Shown: positions 21,502 to 34,005, counted from the first letter of the stretch. The stretch: 64,000 nt of DNA from Pseudorasbora parva (GCF_024679245.1 NC_090176.1:45961086-46025085), one strand, 5' to 3'. Notes: generated by a model from the sequence alone, not told the origin. Numbers and translations are program-made.

Positions 21502-23278
21502 CAAAGTTTCCCAAGTCTCTGGCCTGGGGTGAAAAAAAATTACCTCTTTGCTTGATACAGAAAGTCCTTCCAAAGCTCCACAGAAGCTCCTTCCAGGAGA
21601 GACACCAGATCTGAGACCATACTCAGGTTGGCCTGAACAGAGTAACTTATATTTGTTCTCGATGACAAGCTACACTTCATCACCATGTCCATATGTTTGG
21701 TCAATCACATGGGCATGTGTTTCAGACATCCTATTGCGTCAACGTCATGACACAGCATCTAAGTTCCATTTCGAAGGGAAACTCAAAATTACAATCAAGG
21801 CATTTCAGGGAGGTCAGAAACAGTGCTTACTGATATTGAAAATAATTCCCATTGTAACTGTTAAGTGATTTGTAACTTTTTTCAGAACTTTTTCATGCAC
21901 AAACAGCAACATCACACACTTAAGAAAGTTAAAAACGTTATAATATGAAAATTATAAAAGGACCCATTTAGGTTGATCTCATTTGTATTTGTACTTTTTT
22001 TGTATTTTTGAATCCCCACACCATTTCAAATACAAACCCTTTTAAACTTTTCAAGGGTTTTCATACAATCCCATAGCCGGCCTCTCATTAATCAGTATAT
22101 GATGCCGAAACATACCTGGGAACTTTTTTAATGACACGTTTATTGATGAATGAACTCCAGATGGAACTAATACAAATCATTAGCACTCTTTGTATGGCTG
22201 ATTTTAATCATCAAAGATAAACAAGTATGAAATGTAAGCGAAACGCTATTAATGTTATGGTATAAAATTACGTTTTCGATCACTTACTGGTTTGTTGTTG
22301 CAATAATTACCGATCAGTCTTTATAATTGTTTCATTCTGTTCTGTTGTGATTTGTAATGTCAAATTAAGAAAATGTGTTAACCTCATTAAACAAATGTGA
22401 TGGTGTTTAATATTTAATTAGTCTTGTTTATTATAAATAACCTCAACACATTTATAAACATTTGCACGTATTTTGGACATTTATATTGTCTTGGGAAAAG
22501 ATAATTACATATTATATTAAGACTATTAAGACAGAGAATATATCTTAAATTAAGTTTATTTTTAGTTTTAACAGTTTGCCAAATTTGCTTCTAAAATATA
22601 TTTGTTTCTGGAACCCCCACAGCAAATTCCCAGTCAGTGCTGGTGTGCCGGCCTCAATCTCTGACGCTGATCGCTATGATGTTCGAATTTATCCAAATAC
22701 GGATTTAAAAGCAACTGAAAGACTACACACTCTACACCTCATATATCAGAGCGATTGCGTACAACCAGCAGCTGCCAACTTTGATGACGATGTTTTCCAT
22801 TCCAAGTGAAACAATAGACAGTGACCACAGAGTCACCAGTGTGCTTGCAAGGAAATCTGATCACATTGTAGATTGTGGACCTCCATGTTGAAATAAACCC
22901 AGGCATTGTGATTGTGAGATAGAAACATGTTTCCCGAGATAACTGTTACATCAGGTCCCACTGTGAGCCCTCAGATACCACTCAAAAGAGCTCCATGGAA
23001 TTTCCATAATGGCTGTGAGCCTTATGATCACAGGAAGCCAGCGGTCTAACAACCCACAATCAGCATGGTGATGAAGAAGAAGCCTATGTACAGTACAAAC
23101 TGTCTGCTTATGACACTTTGCAATAAGATTTTAAGCTTTATTCTTTATAGTCATATGCCTGACTTGTGGCACAATTCATATTTTAACAGAATAATATATA
23201 TTTCTCAATTTTATATATTTCTCAATGTTAAGTGGTCTCTTTTTTTCAGAGCTGTAAATACAGTATACTGTATATATA
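21502..23278. other. 1.8 kb without a recognisable feature
   Basis: Mostly AT-rich. The frame 22576-22809 (77 codons) has no motif I know. The 14-bp palindrome TACAGTATACTGTA near 23258 adjoins the following Tc1 element. Confidence 0.35.
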
Positions 23279-24470
23279 CACTCACCTAAAGGATTATTAG
23301 AAACACCTGTTCAATTTCTCATTAATGCAATTATATAATTAACCAATCACATGGCAGTTGCTTCAATGCATTTAGGGGTTTGGTCCTGGTCAAGACAATC
23401 TCCTGAACTCCAAACTGAATGTCAGAATAGAAAAGAAAGGTGATTTAAGCAAATCTGAGCGTGGCATGGTTGTTTGTGCCAGACAGGCCGGTCTGAGTAT
23501 TTCACACAAAACCATTTCTAGGGTTTATAAAGAATGGTGTGAAAAGGGAAAAACATCCAGTATGCGGCAGTCCTTTGTGCGAAAATGCCTTGTTGATGCT
23601 AGAGGTCAGAAGTGAATGGGCCGACTGATTTTAAGCTGATAGAAGAGCAACTTTGACTGAAATAACCACTCGTTACAACCGAGGTATGCAGCAAAGCATT
23701 TGTGAAGCCACAACACACACAACCTTAAGGTGGATGGGCTACAGCAGAAGACCCCAACGGGTACCACTCATCTCCACTACAAATAGGAAAAAGAGGCTAA
23801 AACATTTTCAGAAGCTCACCAAAATTGGACAGTTGAAGACTGGAAAAATGTTGCCTGGTCTGATGAGTCTCGATTTCTGTTGAGACATTCAAATGGTAGA
23901 GTGAGAATTTGCCGTAAACAGAATGAGAACATGGATCCATCATGCCATGTTACCACTGTGCAGGCTGGTGGTGGTGGTGTAATGGTGTGGGGGATGTTGT
24001 ATTGACAAATAGGCCCCTTAGTACCAATTGGGCATCATTTAAATGCTACGGCCTACCTGAGCATTGTTTCTGACCATGTCCATCCCTTTATGACCACCAT
24101 GTACCCATCCTCTGATGACTACTTCCAGCAGGATAATGCACCATGTCACAAAGATTGAGTCATTTCAAATCAGTTTCTTGAACATGACAATGAGTTCACT
24201 GTACTAAAATGGCCCCCAGAGTCACCAGATCTCAACCCAATAGAGCATCTCTGGGATGTGGTGGAACAGGAGCTTCGTGCCCTGTATGTGCATCCCACAA
24301 ATCTCCATCAACTGCAAGATGCTATCCTATCAATATGGGCCAACATTTCTAAAGAATGCTTTCAGCACCTTGTTGAATCAATGCCACGTAGAATTAAGAC
24401 AGTTCTGAAGGTGAAAGGGGGTCAAACACAGTATTAGTATGGTGTTCCAAATAATCCTTTAGGGGTGTGT
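23279..24470 (+). mobile_element. Tc1-like transposon C, near full length
   Basis: The left terminal repeat CACTCACCTAAAGGATTATT follows a TA-rich site and the right end, in reverse, reads CCTAAAGGATTATTTGGAAC; about 1.19 kb separate them, close to full length for a Tc1 element. A nearly complete transposase reading (about 23430-24437) is kept, with the DDE landmarks in place but with stops and at least one frameshift. Confidence 0.93.
23430..24437 (+). pseudogene. Tc1-type transposase, nearly complete, inactivated
   Basis: Readable blocks in order: DLSKSERGMVVCARQAG (N-terminal helix-turn-helix), RGMQQSICEATTHTTLRWMG (second DNA-binding half), VEDWKNVAWSDESRF (first catalytic Asp), GGGGVMVWGM, YFQQDNAPCHK (second Asp), PESPDLNPIEHLWDVV (catalytic Glu of a DD34E triad) and VESMPRRIKTVLKVKGG up to a TAG (24435-24437). 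In-frame stops occur after DARGQK, after GMLY and after HKD, and a frameshift lies near 23635. All three catalytic residues survive. The intact enzyme cuts at the terminal repeats and inserts at TA. Confidence 0.88.
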
Positions 24471-24664
24471 GTTTGTGTGGGTGTGGATGTGGGTGGGTGC
24501 AAAAATACCACACGAAATATATCATTAAAATGCAATATATAAAAAAATTAAACAAAGAAATACAATTGCCAAAATGAATGCAATATATAATACATTTTTG
24601 TGTTCAAAAGTTGTCTAATATTATTAATGCACTGTGAACAAACATGAACATTAGCAAAGGTTAA

Positions 24665-24925
24665 CGGAATAGTTCATCCAAAAATGAAAATTATTCCATA
24701 ATTCACTGACCGTCTCAAGCCATCATAGTTGGATCTGACATACTTCTTTCAGACAAATACACTAGGAGTCATGTAAAAAAAACAAAAAAAACACATTCTT
24801 CATTATGAAGTAAAATATCTTCTGGTGCACTGCATTCCGTATTCAACTTGCAAAAAAAGTGTAACTGGCGCAATGTCAGATGTAGCGCAAGTGTTTTGAA
24901 TTGCGAGAGGCGTTACACTTTCTGT
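24665..24925 (+). mobile_element. TTAA-flanked MITE, 3' truncated
   Basis: TTAA (24661-24664) adjoins CGGAATAGTTCATCCAAAAA. The interior (TATTCAACTTGCAAAAAAAG, TTGCGAGAGGCGTTACA) matches 18907-19675, so it is a shortened member of that family. Confidence 0.65.
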
Positions 24926-25879
24926 GCATCACCAAAAGGCCTTTCTAAACGCAGACATCCGGGATCAGTCCCTCTGGGGGAGATGGTGTTGAGGTCATGA
25001 TGCTAGATGGACGGAGCAGGCCCGGGGTCGTTCCCCCTCTTCTGCCTGAGAAGACGGATAAAAATTGGCAGGGGTTCGCCACTGCTGGATCCAAATGTGA
25101 TAGGTTTTGTTGTCCAGGCTCCTGAGTTCTTCTTAACAGTCTGAGGCCCACACCTAGCCTGTGGGAAGTGTTATCTGTCAAAGCTCAAATCCATCCTGCT
25201 CCAGGGTCTCTGAGGTAATAAGACCTTTACCCGTCCAAACTTCACGACTGCTCCTACTAGAAAACGGAGATTTGGTCCCCGATGAATTCATAAGGACCTT
25301 AATAGGACCTCTGTTCTGAGAATCCAGAATGGTGAGTCATGCATAAATTTGATCAGCATAGACATATTTATGGTTATACAACGTCAATGGCATGCTTAGG
25401 TCACAAGTTATGTGCTTTTATTGATACAATAGGGGATGAAAGTCCCAATTCATATTTACTTGATCAAAGGGACACTTTCCAGCATGTTATTATATTTCGC
25501 TTTATTTTCTAACTAAGTGGCTACATGACTGAAACGTAATACTTGTATTTCCCAACAAGAATTTTTGGATGGTGTTCCAAATTAGACCCCTTTGGTTAAG
25601 ATCATTAACTCTAAGGACTGAACTTTGACTGCTAACTCTTCCCAAACTGTTTATGCAACGAACATGAATGAAACCTCAAATCATGCGGCCTGTTGTGGAG
25701 CTCTATGCTGTTTCTTGTCCAGAAAAGTTTATTTTTGCAGATGATCAAATACCATAGACCTACACTGAATGAAGGCCAGAATACCCAACACCCAAAATAA
25801 CACTTAAAGGTAGTGTAGGCCGTTTCAGAGTAGCTAGCAATAGCAAGCTAGCTTTGAAAGCATAAGATCCCCTCCCTTC
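24926..25879. other. Unassigned DNA
   Basis: 24950-25320 is of normal complexity and GC content but shows no exon I can defend. The rest is AT-rich. Confidence 0.35.
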
Positions 25880-26140
25880 AACTATTTTTTTAACATTTAT
25901 AATGTTTAAGAAACTTTTTTTTTTTAAATCATCAGAAGGATTTTTAATGAATCATGTGACACTGAAGACTGAGACTGGATGAATAATGTTGAAAATTCAG
26001 CTTTGCATCACAGATATAAATTCCATTTTAAAATATATTTAAAAAGGACACTTATTTTAAGTTGCAATATTTCACAATATTCCTGTTTTACTGCATTTTG
26101 GATCAAATAAATGCAGCCTTGAAATTAATATCAACCTTTG
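25880..26140 (+). repeat. Dispersed repeat R1, copy a
   Basis: Contains ATCATGTGACACTGAAGACT, TTGAAAATTCAGCTTTGCAT and GATCAAATAAATGCAGCCTT, which recur in reverse orientation at 30310-30500 and 40835-40990. It is a very common cyprinid interspersed repeat of unclear class. Confidence 0.65.
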
Positions 26141-27512
26141 CATGCATTTAAAAAAAAAAATATTTAGAACTGCTAAAAGTAGTAAAGACTGTCAACCAGC
26201 AGTAATTATACATTTAGCACTTTACAGCAACCACCATGCTGCAGCTTTAATTATGGGATTTTCCTATCAATAGCCCTTCAGTGGTGCGGTTTACATGAAT
26301 AAGTCACTTCTACTCGAGGCCTGAGCGGGCTGGATTAACAACACATGCCCTGGGTAGACAGTTTCCTTTATTCTCTCAACAACGAAGTCATTTCCTCTTG
26401 ACTTCTCTTTTGAAAATACTTACTGGTCTTGAACGGAATCCAAATCTCGAGGACCCCGGGTTCTGTTCTGCTTTCATGTGACTCCAGGCAGTTCATAACA
26501 CGAATGAATAAAGGAGAAAAACAACAGATGCACGACTAGAGGCCCGAACGGGCTACTGCACGGCAAGCCAGACATTTGGAGATCAGTCACGGTAATGAAT
26601 CAAGTAATGCTGGTTATGAGGAGAACCTGAAATCTGCTGATTTCATTACACTATTGACCTACAGTATCAAGATCAATGGCATATTTAATCTGATGCAAAT
26701 TAAAAAACATATACAAGCTCATAGCCCATATTTTCAAAATATGTTTGTCCACTGGAATGTGTTTGGAAAGATAAACATTGCACAAATGAATAAATAAATA
26801 CAAAGTATGTATGTATATATGTATTGTGAAAAGCACTATACAAATAAATGAAATTAACTAAATATTTTTACTTAATTGATCATAGATGTATGTTTCCCTT
26901 TCGCTAACCTTGTTATTCTGATGCTGCCTTGATGACAAGCCCAGATGTGGGTTAATAAACACTCTGAGGCCCTTTGAATGAACCCTGCATATCATTTCAT
27001 GCAGGCCACTCATGAATACATCATCAAGGCATCAATACAAGCAATTCTTAAAATCGAAGACCATGCAGAAATAGAGCATGTGGGCTGCTTATTGCATGTT
27101 TTGCATTAGAGATACTTCATATTTCATGTCTTTTTATCAGGACGATGGCTAGGCCCGTCTCGGTCCGCCAACCACACGAAGTTGAGCTAAAAATACATCA
27201 GTGTGCAAAAGCCAGACCACAATACGCCCATTGCATGTGCTGAAATGATTTAGCATGGATTGACATTGCCTACAAATTGCATTTCTAAATCATAAGTAAT
27301 GGAACTTTTTCATGTTTCTACATCAAACTGCAAGAAAGAAACACATTCTAAGATGTGAACTGGAAGTATGACAGTAACTCTGACACAGAAGTGTTTTATG
27401 TGTATTAAATTCTGTGGCTGCAGTGACCTCATAGGCATGCGTAGGTTTTTTGATAGATGAGTTTTTATGTAGTTCTCTCTTACCTGTGGGATTTTCAAAA
27501 AAAGATATATGG
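26141..27512. other. Unassigned DNA
   Basis: No element ends or exons recognised. Related GGCCTGAGCGGGCT and GGCCCGAACGGGCT words occur at about 26320 and 26541, flanking 220 bp of ordinary sequence. Confidence 0.35.
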
Positions 27513-27963
27513 ACCAGGCCTTCTTCCATTGTTCTGTGATCCAGTTCTGATGCTCTCGTGCCCACTGTTGGCGCTTTGAGCGGTGGACAGGGGTCAGCAT
27601 GGGACCCCTGACTGGTCTGCTGCTATGCAGCCCCATATACAACAAACTGCGATGCACTGTATTCGGACACCTTTCTATCAGAATCAGCATTAACTCCTTA
27701 AGAAATTTGAGCTATTGCAGTAGCTCAGACCAAAGGGGCCAGCCTTCATTACCCACGTGCATCGATAAGCCTTGGACCCGGTCACCGGTTTACCACTGTT
27801 CCATCTTTGGACCATTTTTGATTGATAGATAGATACTGACCACTGCAGACCGGGAATGCCCCACAAGAGCTGAAGTTTTGGAGATGCTCTGACCCAGTCG
27901 TCTAGCCATCACAATTTGGCCCTTGTCAAATTCGCTCAAATTCTTTCGCTTGCCCAGTTTTTG
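27513..27963 (-). pseudogene. Tc1-type transposase, N-terminal half (element D)
   Basis: The minus strand reads [20 protein letters not shown], then [20 protein letters not shown] (helix-turn-helix), and further on RSLLYMGLHSSRPVRGPMLT and RSKRQQWAREHQNW. This is the DNA-binding half and linker of a Tc1 transposase up to just before the first catalytic Asp. Translation runs straight into TAGCCT copy 3 at its N-terminal side, so the start codon region is separated by a kilobase. Confidence 0.8.
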
Positions 27964-28979
27964 TAGCCTGACAAGCCAGACCCACATCAAGATGTTAGGT
28001 CTGGAAACTCACCATAGACAGGGCTCAATCCGAGGGGCGGGATAAACGGTTGTCTTTCAAACTCCCTCTGCACGTGATAGGATAGCGCTACACCAACCAG
28101 AGCAACGAAGGTGAAGCAGAGCTCCTTGATAGATTAAACAGTCGCCGTATCCGGTCGGCAAAACTCAGAACACATCTGTAATGAGGACTCAGGTGGATTG
28201 GGATCCATGTGCAGTTTATTGGAAACACACAAACTCACAGTAATAACAGGCAGAGGTCGGTAGCCAAGAATTAACAGTAGTATCACAGGCAAGGCGTAAA
28301 TCTTAATCATACCAGGCAAGGGTCAGGGCAGGCAGCAAACATTCGAATAACCAGAGTCCAGGCAAACACAGGTCAAAATGGCAGGCAGCAAGAATCAGAG
28401 TCGATAAACAGGCAGGTTCGTAAACAGGCAGATCAGAAAAAACAATGGGTAAACGCTCAGAAATGTCGCCGGGGCAGAACAAGACTTTGCAGTGTGTGTG
28501 TGTGTGCTCAGAGAATATATAGGCCAGCTGATGAGGAACAGGTGGATGGTAATCAGTCCCGGCATGTGGGATTATGGGAAATGAAGTCCGTGAGTGAGTT
28601 AGTACTCTGGTGAGCGCGACCTCTGATGGCCGACGGTGGGATCTTCACCAGCGGTTGTGAAAACATCTTCCCTTTATAAGAATGACTTCAGTGCCGTTCT
28701 TTGTTCTTTTCTCAGAGAAAAGCTTAACTCCAAGTCTTCCAGAGTCACGGTCAGAGCTGATTTGAAAGACCGCCATTCGTCAGTTTCTGTGTTTACTAAA
28801 AGCCACAAACACAGCTCGGCCGTTGTCATTATGGCCCCGCCCACCGACTCTATACACGATGTGATTGGTCCGGCAAGAGTTAGGGGAATACAGCTCAGAA
28901 GGGTATTGAGAGTTGCTAGACGACACTTGCGGGCAGATTAAATTTGCTGCCGCTAGAGTGCATCTAGATTTCTAGGCTA
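27964..28979 (+). mobile_element. TAGCCT element, copy 3 (inside Tc1 D, split by LTR)
   Basis: Ends TAGCCTGACAAGCCAGACCC and, in reverse, TAGCCTAGAAATCTAGATGC. The 9-bp duplication CAGTTTTTG is exact (27955-27963 and 28980-28988), and removing the element restores the Tc1 reading across the site. The native length after removing the LTR-like insert is about 525 bp. Confidence 0.93.
28177..28662 (-). mobile_element. Solo-LTR-like insertion, 486 bp
   Basis: Exact 5-bp duplication ACATC on both sides (28172-28176, 28663-28667) at a point where TAGCCT copy 2 is uninterrupted. The plus-strand ends are TGTAATGAGG and GGTTGTGAAA, close to the TG..CA rule with a decayed last position. Read on the minus strand it has a TATA box (CCTATATATTC, about 28514-28524) and a polyadenylation signal AATAAA (28215-28220), in the order expected for an LTR. 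No internal region is present, so recombination between two LTRs probably removed it. The parent family is not identified. Confidence 0.65.
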
Positions 28980-29040
28980 CAGTTTTTGTGCTTCTTACAC
29001 ATGAACCCGTCAGTGGCCATATTATGCCTGATCTGTGTAT

Positions 29041-30309
29041 CAATTGTATTATTTTTGTACTGTGTACCACAAAGTGACATTTTGTCAAAAATTCTCCCCT
29101 AAAAAAAGCTGACTACAGTTGTGGTTCGCATGTATGCAGTATGCAGTAAATCTTTTATCAGTTTAGACCAAACCAATAACTTTTACACCCAAACCTATGT
29201 CCGATGGCCATGATTCTCCAGAACATCCATCTTTCTGTTCTCTTCCGCTATTTAGCACCTCTTTAACACTGTCTCTGCCCCATTTCAGACTGGTCTACAA
29301 AAACACAAATAGCACATGAGAGAACCTCACCAGCTCTGCCATAAAACATAAAACACACACACGGCGGGCAGACGGGCCGTAAGTAAAGAACATCTGCTTG
29401 ACAGTGCTGAGGCAGGAGGTGGGCTGGTGGGCTTCTCTGCAGTGACCACTGGAGAATGGAATGCCATTGAGTATTAACTGATTACAGCCAACATGCCCGG
29501 TGTCATAAGCCACATCACGTCACCCAACAACACATATGGTGTAGGATTCTCATCTGCAACCACCATCAGCTATCAAGTGTCCATGGACAATTTTTTTCTT
29601 AATTCCTGGAGAAAGCATGCAGGCTCTTTCCGCCACATCGGTCCATGTGCATACTAGATGGGAGATCTAGTGTATATAGACTGTCAAATCGATATGGAAA
29701 ATGAATCATAATTTCCACCGCTCACTCATATGTGTTTGGCATACTGGATAGTAAGAAAAAATCTTAACTCTCGCCTGCAAATGAGAAATTATGTATTCTG
29801 GAAGAAATAATGAGGCCAGTCTTTCTCATCATAATTGCAAGCAAATGTCTACAGATTGGAAAGCCGTGGAAACTTTGCTCTTCTATAAATATAGTTCCTA
29901 ATTACTGTTAATACACACCTGATGGGAAAAATTGGGGAAACTAATCCTTTGGAACATATTCAGCACTGTATCACTTCAAATTGTGGTTTTGTTTCTGGAG
30001 ATACGAGTCAGTAATATTTTTTATTTTTTTCAGAAAAAGTTTCTCATGCTCATTATGAAACATATATTGCAGTATATTGGAAAATATCATGTAATATGTC
30101 AGGCAATTTATCCACATATGTGATTTAATATTTATATTGTCCAATATATTGCAATATATTGAAAGCGGCAATCATTTGTATATTTTTCAGTATATTACAT
30201 GAATATATAATATATGGTATAATACCATCAATATATTATTCCATGTATTTACAATATATTATAATATATTTATATGGATCAGTATATGTATTTTCCTTTC
30301 GTAAGGGGC
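29041..30309. other. Unassigned DNA
   Basis: No features recognised; 30070-30280 is a run of AATATATTGCAATATATTG-type words. Confidence 0.35.
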
Positions 30310-30500
30310 ATGTTGCATTTATTTGATTCAAATTACAGTAAAAACAGTAATATTGTGAAATATTATTACAATTTTAAATATTAATTGTTTTCTTTTTGAA
30401 TATATTTTGAAATGTAATTTATTCTTGTGATCAAAGCTGAATTTTCAGCATCATTAGGACTCCAGTCTTCAGTGTCACGTGATCCTTCAGAAATCATTCT
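30310..30500 (-). repeat. Dispersed repeat R1, copy b
   Basis: Reverse orientation of 25880-26140: AAAGCTGAATTTTCAGCATC and CAGTGTCACGTGATCCTTCA are its diagnostic words. Confidence 0.65.
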
Positions 30501-31815
30501 AAAAAGATTTCTTACTGTTATCAATGTTTTATATTTGTATGGAAACCATGACACTGAACATTTTGTTCAGGATTCTTTGATGAATAGAACATTACAGTTT
30601 ATTTGAATTATTTGAAATAGAAATGTAGAAGTATACTTTTGATCAATAAAATGCATACAAGTATTAATTTCATATACACAAACCTTTGATTGGTAGTGTA
30701 CGTAAAGTAGGCCTAAGATAATTGTAGGAGATATTTTTGCAATACATCCTTTTTCATCCTTTCCAATTCCTGAATCAGTGTCAATAATTACATCCCAACT
30801 TAGAAATGATCTAGATGTTTCACATCATCATATGTTCTTTTCCCAGACAGTCTTTGATGACTCAAAGTTTTACTTTTAGGTAAATATGGAAGTGTGGAAA
30901 AGCAAGTGATAGACAGAGACCCATTGGACTTAATTCAAAAAGGCCTCTAGGCCATAAAAAAAATGCAAATGGTAGAGGAAGCTTGCGGTTTTTTGGCGAA
31001 GCACATGACAAGATTTGAGGTCACCCCTCTCCAGGAAAGCAAGACTGGACATGTTTGAGAAGGTCAGGAGTGTTACCTCACAGCTTCTTGTGCATGCTCT
31101 TGTTCCTGCGCCCCTGCATTTAAATGCCTGCTCATGTCAGATTCATAAAAGTGAACCCCAGTTATCTGGGGTCAGCCAAGAATCAAGTCGAGGTTGGTGG
31201 AACACAGCAAAGCCGTTGGCATTCGCAGATGGTACAGCCCCGCGGCCAGCTGAAACAAATGCCTGCCTGATAACACATATATACACATTCTTAGACTCTC
31301 TGGCACTGATAATCAAACCCACAAATCCACACACACAAAGAAATGGATTCACACTCATCTGTGGGAACACACAAACACACACACGAACAAGACCCCTGGA
31401 AGACTTCCGACTTGGCCTGCACAGCAGCCAGAATGGTTTGCTGTAGAGAGCTGGTCTGTTGATACTTCATTGCATGCTTCAACGTGAGTAATACTTTTAA
31501 TTATGGGTGTTCTGATTGTATGTAGTTTATTTCCTGGAGCTGATTCCAGATATTGGATCATTCTCGCTACGCAAAAGGCAGAATCTGTTCACAATTTAAA
31601 TTCCTGGAGGAAAAAAATCAATAACGATTTTTGTCCCCCAAGGGCATTAAATGTATGCGACATATTTACACGCAAAGGAACCTTGTATAGCACTTGAAAT
31701 GTACGCCTAGATCATTTTTATTTTCTTACAACACATAGTTCCTGTGTCATTCAACCACACTTCAACTGGTATTTTTAGGGATGGATGGAGGGTTTTATTT
31801 ATATAAAAACAGATA
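30501..31815. other. Unassigned DNA with a 143-codon frame
   Basis: The forward frame 31015-31446 is the longest non-repetitive frame in the window, but it runs through CA-rich sequence, is matched by open frames on the opposite strand and shows no motif. I treat it as chance. Confidence 0.35.
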
Positions 31816-32163
31816 AAATAATGATAATGTAGGTGTGTTTGTTTCTTCAGTAGAACACAAATTAAGATTTTTAGCTCCAACCGTTGTTTGTATAATGCAT
31901 GTCAATGGTCCAATCAATGGTCCAATCAAATTTTAATTTTTGAGTGAACTATCCCTTTAAAGCTGTATCTCCGCAACACTATGGTATTCCAACTAAACTT
32001 GGTACAGATCATCACAAGGATCCCCATTGACATCCATTATACGAGCAACGGTTGGAGTTAAAATTCTTCATTTATGTTCTAAGAAACAAACACACCTACA
32101 TCTTGGATGCCCTAAGGGTAAGCAGATAGGCATCACATAAACATTTTTAGGTGAACTATCCCT
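31816..32163. mobile_element. TTAA-type MITE, composite or rearranged
   Basis: The arms GTAGGTGTGTTTGTTTCTTC and, in reverse, GTAGGTGTGTTTGTTTCTTA pair, together with TCCAACCGTTG. Two right ends GAACTATCCC followed by TTTAA occur (about 31948 and 32155), suggesting two overlapping copies. Same family as 43466-43770. Confidence 0.65.
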
Positions 32164-32224
32164 TTAAATATAAATATAAAAAAATCCAATATAATTTAAA
32201 TAAAATAGATAATATAATTTAATT

Positions 32225-32275
32225 CATATAATATAATATAATATAATATAATATAATATAATATAATATAATGAA
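32225..32275 (+). repeat. ATAAT pentanucleotide array
   Basis: About ten tandem TATAA units. Confidence 0.9.
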
Positions 32276-32633
32276 ATAATTTATTAAATATAAAAAATTA
32301 CAATAAAAGATGGAAGGACACATTGATACCTGAAGTTGCCAAATGCATAAATATATAATACATTATACCATTTATAATTGATATGAAATACATTGATGTT
32401 ATGTCAGAGAGTAGAGAAGGTCAAAGTTCATCTCCCCAGAGGCCCAGAGCTGTGAGTGGCAGCACTCTATGAGAGTCATTGTCACAGTGCCTTTGCTCAG
32501 CCAGCTGGGGGTAGGATGGCTCAGGTCAAGGGCAAGGGGCAGGTGAGCTTAAGCAGAGGACAACAGAACACATTACTACCATTAATCACCCTTCGCTGAC
32601 CTCAAACCCCCGCCTTTCTAAACCACTTCGGGA

Positions 32634-32861
<228 letters not shown>

Positions 32862-33142
32862 GCCTCTGAGTTCCTCTGTCCTTGACCGCTCTCTTTCTCA
32901 GCCCACAGTAACCTGCTGCCCAGCCAGAGGAAACACAGTCCTGCATTGACATCCAGCATCTAGACCGCTGACTGTACCACAGTCATCCACTTCCACCCCA
33001 GTAGTCCACATGCTGGCTCACTGCATCAATAGGGCAGTGGAGATTTATTGACAGGCCCTTGGCACCGGCAGGCCTGTCCACGCCAATGTGGATTTGTAAT
33101 GTCAGTATTAACTATTTCCACACCATTGACAAGACTTTCCAA

Positions 33143-33299
33143 CCCAGGCTCATTGGAATTGGTAGGGGCAGTGTAGGGGGATAAAATTAAACGGTGTTGA
33201 TAAACACGCTTAAAAGCGATTATGCGTCTTGATAGCACGCCAAAATTACATACGAATTGGCGTGTCATATATACGCCATTTCATGAGATCAGTCTGGGA
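33143..33299. mobile_element. Possible short MITE
   Basis: CCCAGGCTCATTGGAAT on the left and, in reverse, CCCAGACTGATCTCATGAAA on the right look like decayed inverted ends. The interior has CGCCAAAATTACATACGAATTGGCG, a 25-bp imperfect palindrome at about 33238-33262. Confidence 0.35.
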
Positions 33300-33520
33300 A
33301 TGGAGAAAAAAATATTACCACTTAGCGCCTCCGGTGGACGTTTCACCTAAAAAGTGCAGGTAAATGGCGGCACGCTTCCCGCCATTGACATGTTTTTCTG
33401 GCTTTCCATGTTTTTTTACTGTTATAAGGTAGGGGGTGCTATTACGTATCTTCTGAAAGAACACATACCAAAAAGAAGCAGATAAAAGATTTCTTGGCAA
33501 CAATTAAGCCTGTGCAAACC

Positions 33521-34005
33521 TAATTTGCAGCCAGGGTAGTCTAGCATCTCTACATTGGATTGTGAGCTGGAAAAACCAAACTCTGGTCAGGCCAATCGCA
33601 TCGTGTATAGAGTCGGTGGGCGGGCTTTACATAATGGCAGAGTTGTGACGGTTCCGCGTGCTACTTGTAAACAAAGAAGCTGGCGAACGGCGGTCTTTCG
33701 AAAAGGCTTTGGCCGCGACTCTGGAAGACTTGAAGTTAAACTTTTCTTTGAGAAGAGAACAAAGAACGGCTCTGAAGTCATTCTTAAGAAGGGAAGATGT
33801 GTTCATAGTTTTGCCGACCGGATACGGCGAAAGATAAATCAACAAGCTCCGCTTCACCTTCGTTGCTCTGGTTGGTTGTAGCGCTATCCTATCGTGTGCA
33901 GAGGGAGTTTGAAAGACAACAGTTTATCCCGCCCCTTGGATTGAGCCCTGCCAATGGTGAGTTTCCAGACCAAACATCTTGATGTGGGTCTGGCTTGTCA
34001 GACTA
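33521..34005 (-). mobile_element. TAGCCT element, copy 4, left end truncated
   Basis: Same orientation as copy 1. It lacks the outer 40 bp or so on the left and begins within the family at TAATTTGCAGCCAGGGTAGT. The right end decayed to CTTGTCAGACTA. With the left end gone no duplication can be seen. The longest family frame is here: 33555-33881, 108 codons. Confidence 0.85.

Larger units (their letters stand above)
27513..29040 (-). mobile_element. Tc1-like transposon D, split by nested insertions
   Basis: Same family as element B. The minus-strand N-terminal half of the transposase is at 27513-27963 and the 5' terminal region resumes at 28989-29040 with TATTATGCCTGATCTGTGTA. Between them sits TAGCCT copy 3. 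The catalytic half and the other terminal repeat are missing. Confidence 0.8.

Noticed and set aside
22576..22809. 77-codon frame in unassigned DNA
   Set aside because: No motif, no splice context; length expected by chance.
31015..31446. 143-codon forward frame as a gene
   Set aside because: No domain, CA-rich composition and overlapping open frames on the other strand.
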